Below, piece after piece: positions 21,555 through 26,011 of a DNA stretch of 26,011 bases. How positions within the stretch are numbered: the stretch's first letter is position 1; the number at the start of each line of letters is the position of its first letter. The stretch lies in contig JAZLJW010000173.1 of the NCBI GenBank assembly GCA_045597345.1, positions 1 to 26,011 of the forward strand. Reading direction: 5' to 3'. Origin of the DNA: Treponema_I sp045597345 (lineage in GTDB: Bacteria; Spirochaetota; Spirochaetia; Treponematales; Treponemataceae). The notes under the pieces were generated by a model. That model was not told the DNA's origin, did not search any database, and saw only the letters and a list, made by a program, of their open reading frames with translations. The position numbers were made by a program, and so were the translations under genes.

Positions 21555-22509
21555 TCTGCACAGTACCAAAAACGCCGTCCTCACCTGTTTACGCAACGCC
21601 TCTTCTCCCGTCAGTGGCGAAGAACTGGCTGCCAGTTGCGGCGTTACCAGGGTTTCCGTATGGAAAGCCATCCAGAAGCTGCAGGAAGCCGGCTACGGCA
21701 TTTCCGGAAGCCGCACCGGGTACCAGCTGACCGCTGATAAAACCGACAGCCTTGACCCCTGGGAATTCGGCACTGCAGAAAAACAGTTCCTGCACTTTCA
21801 TCAGACCGAAAGTACCATGATAGAAGCCCGGCGCATTGCAGAAGCCGGAAACTTTAGAGAAGCCGGGTACCCGCAGGTTATTACCGCAGATACCCAGACC
21901 GCCGGGCGCGGACGGGATGACCGCAGCTGGACTACCACTACCGGAAGCCTTGCCTTTACACTGGTAACCGATACAAAACTGCCCGTTGCAGAAAGTCACC
22001 GGGCCCTTATGGCTTCCCAGCTGGCCATGGTACGCACCCTGCAGGAAGCAAATCCAGCCAAACAGTTTTACCTCCGCTGGCCCAACGACATCTGGTGCCG
22101 AGATGATACCAGCTGCGGCAAAGTCTGCGGCATTCTTGACGAATTCCGGGCCACCGGCAGCTATACCCAGTACCTGAACCTGGGTATCGGCGTAAACCTG
22201 CATGCAGCCCCGGAAGGAGCTGCCAGCGTGTTTTCACCCCATGAAACACCAGAGACAGAAAACAGCCGCCGTACCCTGCTCAATTCCTTTCTTACCCACT
22301 GGAAACAGCTTGCCCCCATCATTACCCGGGATGACGCAGAACTGACCACCCTGTGGAATGCGGCCTGCTCTGATGTGGGAAACACCATCCGTCTGGACAA
22401 CGGTACCGAATGTGCCTTTCTTGGTCTTAACAGCTACGGATGGGCTCAGACAGTTTCAAACGGGAACACAAAGCTGTTTCCGCCGGGCACTGCCCGATAT
22501 ATCAAATAA
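21541..22509 (+). CDS. birA: Bifunctional biotin-protein ligase / biotin operon repressor
   Basis: 322 residues. It joins biotin to carboxylase carrier proteins through biotinyl-AMP and, with its DNA-binding domain, represses biotin genes when biotin is plentiful. Residues about 5-65 are a winged helix (SPVSGEELAASCGVTRVSVWKAIQKL, GYGISGSRTGYQL). The ligase domain has TADTQTAGRGRDDRSW (GRGR at 122-125), LRWPNDIW, KVCGILDEF and NLGIGVNLH. The C-terminal SH3-like domain (LNSYGWAQTV, LFPPGTARYI) is present. The start codon lies inside the candidate operator and there is no Shine-Dalgarno, so a very short or absent leader is likely. First gene of the biotin uptake operon. Confidence 0.95.
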   Translation: MGNENLHSTKNAVLTCLRNASSPVSGEELAASCGVTRVSVWKAIQKLQEAGYGISGSRTGYQLTADKTDSLDPWEFGTAEKQFLHFHQTESTMIEARRIAEAGNFREAGYPQVITADTQTAGRGRDDRSWTTTTGSLAFTLVTDTKLPVAESHRALMASQLAMVRTLQEANPAKQFYLRWPNDIWCRDDTSCGKVCGILDEFRATGSYTQYLNLGIGVNLHAAPEGAASVFSPHETPETENSRRTLLNSFLTHWKQLAPIITRDDAELTTLWNAACSDVGNTIRLDNGTECAFLGLNSYGWAQTVSNGNTKLFPPGTARYIK

Positions 22510-22522
22510 CATGGAGAAAAAC

Positions 22523-23101
22523 ATGAATACTAAAAAAGTAAGCACAACAATTATTTTTGTTGCTTTGTTTGCAGCCATTACCGCTGCAGGATGCTTTGTT
22601 TCCGTACCACTGCCCGGTGGTGTACCGATCGTACTGCAGGATATGCTTGCCATCCTGACCGGTCTGCTTCTGGGTCCTGTTTACGGCACCGCTGCCGTAT
22701 TCGTATTCCTGGTACTTGGCTGTATCGGGCTTCCTGTTTTCTCAGGAAAAGCAGGTATCGCAGTCATCATTGCAGGCCCTACCGGTGGATTCCTTATCGG
22801 CTACCTGCTGGCAGCCCTCACCGCAGGTCTTTTCCTGCACTTCTTACTGCCATCTTCAAAACTGCGTGAAACTCCTGCTGCAAAACAGTGGATTCTTATT
22901 ACCGTTGCAGCCATTCTGGCCAACGTGGTAAATTACTGCTCAGGAACCATCGGCTTTATGCGTGTTACCGGAAAACCACTGGCACCGACTCTGGCTGCCG
23001 TACTGGTACCCTTTATTCCCGGAACCATCATTAAGATTGTGGTTTCCATCCCACTGACAAAGAAACTGCGCGCAGTTCTCGCTAACTACATCAACGTTTA
23101 A
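22523..23101 (+). CDS. bioY: Biotin ECF transporter S component BioY
   Basis: 192 residues, membrane. The substrate-binding subunit of the biotin ECF transporter. About six hydrophobic helices carry BioY signatures: VSVPLPGGVPIVLQDMLAIL near the N-terminus, GTAAVFVFLVLGCIGLPVFSG and the AGPTGGFLIGYLLAA loop; the C-terminus has FIPGTIIKIVVSIPL. The ATG at 22523 is used because GGAG lies 6 bases upstream; an ATG at 22511 overlaps that site. It follows birA by 13 bases and precedes the ATPase by 12, one operon. Confidence 0.95.
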   Translation: MNTKKVSTTIIFVALFAAITAAGCFVSVPLPGGVPIVLQDMLAILTGLLLGPVYGTAAVFVFLVLGCIGLPVFSGKAGIAVIIAGPTGGFLIGYLLAALTAGLFLHFLLPSSKLRETPAAKQWILITVAAILANVVNYCSGTIGFMRVTGKPLAPTLAAVLVPFIPGTIIKIVVSIPLTKKLRAVLANYINV

Positions 23102-23113
23102 ACCCGGAGAATC

Positions 23114-23836
23114 ATGAGTACCCCAGCCATTACCGTTGCCAATGTATCACGAACCTTTACTGACGGCACCACAGCCCTCCATGATGTGTCTTTTACCATC
23201 AATACCGGAGAATTTGCCGTAATTGCAGGCAGTAACGGCAGCGGTAAAAGTGTGCTCATGAGCCTTATAGCCCAGCTTGATGACCCTACAACGGGAACCA
23301 TAGAATTGCACGAAGGCGATGTGGGTCTGGTATTTCAGGATGCTGATGCTCAGATTCTGGGAGAAACACCGGCAGAAGACATAGCATTTGGCGTTAAAAA
23401 CTGTGGAGTACGGGGCAGCGAGCTGTGGACAAAAGTTGATTCGGCTTTGGAGAGAGTCGGTCTTATGCATAAAAGGGATGCCGGTGCCCGCTTTCTTTCC
23501 GGCGGCGAAAAACGGCGCCTTGCCGTTGCCGGTATTCTTGCCATGAACCGTACCTGTCTGGTGTTTGACGAACCCTTTGCAAATCTTGACTGGATAGGTG
23601 TCCGTCAGGTTTGCGCCATTCTGAAGCAGCTGAAAGAAGAAGGTCACACCATTATTCTTTTAACCCATGAACTGGAAAAATGCCTTGCTCTGGCAGACCG
23701 GTTTCTTGTTCTTGACCGGGGAACCATCCGCTTTGATGGCAGCGTTGCAGATGGCCTGAAACAGAATCTTGAACAGTGGAGTATCAGAAACCCACTGGTG
23801 CCCGGCCAGAACATTGAGGACCTTTTATGGCTGTAA
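23114..23836 (+). CDS. bioM: ECF transporter ATPase (BioM/EcfA type)
   Basis: 240 residues, cytoplasmic ATPase that drives biotin uptake through BioY. All ABC motifs are present: Walker A AGSNGSGKS, Q loop VFQDADAQI, signature LSGGEKRRLAVAG, Walker B CLVFDEPFANLD and the H-loop histidine in LLTHELE. The FQDADAQI sequence fits ECF-type ATPases. Only one ATPase is encoded, so a homodimer is expected, as in dedicated BioMNY systems. GGAG precedes the ATG; the stop overlaps bioN by 10 bases. Confidence 0.94.
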   Translation: MSTPAITVANVSRTFTDGTTALHDVSFTINTGEFAVIAGSNGSGKSVLMSLIAQLDDPTTGTIELHEGDVGLVFQDADAQILGETPAEDIAFGVKNCGVRGSELWTKVDSALERVGLMHKRDAGARFLSGGEKRRLAVAGILAMNRTCLVFDEPFANLDWIGVRQVCAILKQLKEEGHTIILLTHELEKCLALADRFLVLDRGTIRFDGSVADGLKQNLEQWSIRNPLVPGQNIEDLLWL

Positions 23837-24501
23837 CACTCAGTCTGTTCAGTTACCGCCGGGGAACTACGATCCTGCACCGGATCCCGGCACTGATAAA
23901 ACTTCCCATCATGTTTGTTTTGTGCATCGTTACCTTCACCAATCCTGTGGTGTGGTGGAAGACGGCAGCTTGTGCAGCAGCAGCATTTGTACTGTTTGTA
24001 CTGGCCGGGGCATGGTGGAAAGGCCTTACACAGCTGAAGTTCGTACTGGTTATCGGTGCAATTCTTACGGTGTTCCGTATGTTCCAGCTGGATTTTACCG
24101 CCAGCCCCTGCATCCGTTTTGTCTATGATGAAATGATTGCCGGTATCTACTGGGCTGTTCATTTTTTCATTACCACCTGGACAGCCCAGACAATTTTTGA
24201 AACCACCAGTTCCCTTGAAATTCAGGATGCCTTTGAAACCCTGGAAAACGCCATTGTCCGGCTTGCTCCACCGGTAAAAAAGATCCGTTTTGCACTGATT
24301 CTCAGCCTGGCCATTACGTTTATCCCGCTGGTATTCCAGACCTGGTCTCAGGTACATCTGGCAGCCCTTGCCAGAAGCCCCCGCGGAAAACGTTCCCTAA
24401 GCCGGACAGTCCGCACCCTTACCGTAGAACTGGAAGCCTTCTTCAGCTGCCTTATCCACCAGGCCGTAACCGTCCAGAAAGCCGTAAGCAACAGAAGCTG
24501 A
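23827..24501 (+). CDS. bioN: ECF transporter transmembrane component (BioN/EcfT type)
   Basis: 224 residues, membrane. EcfT couples ATP hydrolysis to BioY. Several hydrophobic helices (LIKLPIMFVLCIVTFTNPVVWW, ACAAAAFVLFVLAGAWW, FVLVIGAILTVFRMF, IRFALILSLAITFIPLVFQTW) are followed by a cytoplasmic helix with ALARSPRGKR. That lies at the position of the Ala-Arg coupling motifs, with serine where glycine is common. It overlaps bioM by 10 bases and ends the birA-bioY-bioM-bioN operon, 9 bases from the convergent MscS gene. Confidence 0.92.
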   Translation: MAVTLSLFSYRRGTTILHRIPALIKLPIMFVLCIVTFTNPVVWWKTAACAAAAFVLFVLAGAWWKGLTQLKFVLVIGAILTVFRMFQLDFTASPCIRFVYDEMIAGIYWAVHFFITTWTAQTIFETTSSLEIQDAFETLENAIVRLAPPVKKIRFALILSLAITFIPLVFQTWSQVHLAALARSPRGKRSLSRTVRTLTVELEAFFSCLIHQAVTVQKAVSNRS

Positions 24502-24510
24502 ACCGCTGCA

Positions 24511-25341
24511 TTATCCGTTTATAACTTTTACATCAAGCTTGTCGTATGGAATTTCAATTCCTGCAGTATCCAGAGCATGTTTTATTTCAATAAACAATTC
24601 ATTTTTTGCGTCAAGAAAATTGGACGGCTGGAACCAGGCTGCAACGACGAATTCGATACCACTGGAGCCAAAACTGTTAATCCAGACTTTTGGTTCCGGA
24701 TCAATTTCTACATGAACACACTGCCCCGGAGCCTGCAGCAGCACAGTAAGAGCCTTTTCCAGATTTGTATCATATGCCACATACACGCTGATGGTGATAC
24801 GCCGCTTTTGAAAATAACTGTTATTAATCAGGTTGCTGTTCAAAACGGTACTGTTCGGTAGACGAACCATCTGATTGTCATAGGTATGAACCCGGACAGA
24901 AAGCAAACTTACTGTATCAACAACACCGGTAATATCACCAACAATAATGGTATCCCCTACTTTTACTGACCCTTCTGTAAGAACAAAAATACCACTGATC
25001 AGATTACTGACAGATGTTTGGGCTGCAAAACCGATGGCAACTCCGGCAATTCCTGCAGCACCCCAAATAGCACTGAATTTTATGCCGAACAAACTTAACA
25101 CGAACAGTCCGATAATCAGGTAGTACAGATATTTTATGAATTTCCGCAGCAGCATCATCCGTTGGGGCGTTATTTTCCCTTCTGGAATTTTGGATACCAT
25201 CTTCATAAGCAGTTTGTACACTGCCCAGAAAACGATGATAACTATAAGTCCGCCGATCAATTTCAACAGAAAATCCACTGTCAGATAGGGTTTTAAAAAG
25301 TCTATAATCGATGAAGCTTCTTCAAAAAGTACGTTTTCCAT
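24511..25341 (-). CDS. MscS-family small-conductance mechanosensitive channel
   Basis: 276 residues, inner membrane; releases solutes on sudden hypo-osmotic shock. Three hydrophobic helices (about 24-46, 67-89, 95-120) include the pore-lining AAGIAGVAIGFAAQTSVSNLISGIF. The beta domain follows (VKVGDTIIVGDITGVVDTVSLLSVRVHTYDNQMVRLPNSTVLNSNLINNSY in sections) and then the C-terminal alpha/beta region ending IEIPYDKLDVKV. Length is that of E. coli MscS. There is no clear Shine-Dalgarno; a TATGAT lies about 12 bases before the ATG. It is divergent from the next gene. Confidence 0.94.
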   Translation of the reverse strand: MENVLFEEASSIIDFLKPYLTVDFLLKLIGGLIVIIVFWAVYKLLMKMVSKIPEGKITPQRMMLLRKFIKYLYYLIIGLFVLSLFGIKFSAIWGAAGIAGVAIGFAAQTSVSNLISGIFVLTEGSVKVGDTIIVGDITGVVDTVSLLSVRVHTYDNQMVRLPNSTVLNSNLINNSYFQKRRITISVYVAYDTNLEKALTVLLQAPGQCVHVEIDPEPKVWINSFGSSGIEFVVAAWFQPSNFLDAKNELFIEIKHALDTAGIEIPYDKLDVKVING

Positions 25342-25387
25342 AACTTTATGGTATCATAAACAAAGAAAAAGAGGTAAGGTTAATTAT

Positions 25388-25960
25388 ATGAAAAAGTCAG
25401 AACCATCCCGCTTCATCAAACGCTATATAGACGATTACGCAACTGTTCAGGAAATTGATCCGAAATCAGGAAAACCTGTTACCCGCCGCGTGTATACCGG
25501 AGATTTGTACAAAGCCGATATGTCTGACAAAAAATGGAAAGGATTCCGCTGGATAACAGCTGGAGGAGTAATCCTCTGTAATGCCTTAATCATAGCAGGA
25601 GCAGTCATTACTGCACCCAGCAATATTATTGGAGCCCTTGTCATTCCTGAAGCACTGGGACTTTTCGGAATTCTTTTCAGCCTGTACCTGACAGGACTGC
25701 TGCTGCTTGCCCGGTATCCGTACACTTCCTATTATCACTTTCGCTGTACTTCATCGATTCCACATACATTTCTGTTCAATGCTGTCTGCTTCGGCATCTG
25801 TGCCATTGAAGCCCTGATATGCGCCATTGTGTTCCGTGACCAGTATCTGGTTGCGCAACTGCAGGTTGCAGGAAGCATGGCTTTGGGAACTGCAGGGTAC
25901 GCCATACTCTGGAGTGCAATACGGAATGTTTCCTGGTATACGGCAGATGAAAAACAATAA
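25388..25960 (+). CDS. Hypothetical membrane protein with about four helices
   Basis: 190 residues. A charged soluble N-terminus of about 50 residues (RFIKRYIDDYATVQEIDPKS, RRVYTGDLYKADMSDKKWKG) precedes four hydrophobic helices: ITAGGVILCNALIIAGAVIT, IPEALGLFGILFSLYLTGLLLL, FLFNAVCFGICAIEALICAIVF and AGSMALGTAGYAILWSAI. I do not recognise the family. An AAGG lies about 10 bases before the ATG. The next reading frame starts inside its last codons, so the two are probably co-transcribed. Confidence 0.75.
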   Translation: MKKSEPSRFIKRYIDDYATVQEIDPKSGKPVTRRVYTGDLYKADMSDKKWKGFRWITAGGVILCNALIIAGAVITAPSNIIGALVIPEALGLFGILFSLYLTGLLLLARYPYTSYYHFRCTSSIPHTFLFNAVCFGICAIEALICAIVFRDQYLVAQLQVAGSMALGTAGYAILWSAIRNVSWYTADEKQ

Positions 25961-26011
25961 GATTCTTACAAAACTATGGATTACCCTCACCTATGCCCGC
26001 TTTTTCGTTGT
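25947..26011 (+). CDS. Start of a probable membrane protein gene, partial
   Basis: An open frame from the ATG at 25947 runs off the right edge and reads MKNNKILTKLWITLTYARFF. It overlaps the preceding gene by 14 bases. A basic N-terminus followed by hydrophobic residues suggests a membrane or exported protein. Too short to classify. Confidence 0.45.
   Translation, partial: MKNNKILTKLWITLTYARFFV

Overview
The window looks like the chromosome of an anaerobic, probably host-associated spirochaete, most likely a Treponema. This is an inference from gene content: sugar-binding proteins with treponeme-like leaders, a YesM/YesN sensor cluster, a DUF4080 radical SAM enzyme, an ECF biotin transporter instead of biotin synthesis, and many short palindromic repeats. 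No rRNA or tRNA was recognised and no species can be named from sequence alone.

Left part (1-6991, minus strand). An operon-like run begins with a eukaryote-type NADP isocitrate dehydrogenase. It continues into a membrane-anchored sugar-binding protein, a YesM/LytS histidine kinase, a YesN-type AraC response regulator and a sugar-binding lipoprotein. Beyond it lies the start of a sugar ABC transporter binding protein. Its upstream region carries a 21-bp direct repeat that is a good candidate target for the response regulator. The cluster reads as a sugar-sensing system controlling a sugar ABC transporter.

Middle part (6992-16905), the accessory and repeat-rich part. Two copies of a MITE-like element (350 and 279 bp, 25-bp terminal inverted repeats, one with a perfect 8-bp target duplication) sit in the same orientation at 7163-7512 and 16550-16828 and bracket about 9 kb. 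Inside are a MocR-type regulator with a leaderless-looking start, a DUF5714 protein, a PD-(D/E)XK-like protein, an aldo/keto reductase with a ferredoxin tail, and a three-gene operon on the minus strand: a double AAA+ ATPase followed by two tandem paralogous Sel1-like proteins. The first of these paralogs is broken by an A8 homopolymer frameshift. The DUF5714/nuclease pair lies between two arrays of alternating TTACATATAA / TTATATGTAA motifs. Motif positions and spacings match almost base for base between the arrays, although several spacer sequences have diverged.

Right part (16906-26011, mostly plus strand). This holds a B12-binding radical SAM protein, a PAS/GGDEF diguanylate cyclase with two small paralogous membrane proteins, and a complete biotin uptake operon (birA-bioY-bioM-bioN). 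A perfect 12-bp inverted repeat across the birA start codon has BirA-operator geometry. A convergent MscS channel gene, a small membrane protein and the start of another gene close the window.

Most distinctive: the spacing-conserved hairpin arrays, the MITE family, and the AAA+/Sel1-like operon with its homopolymer switch or break.
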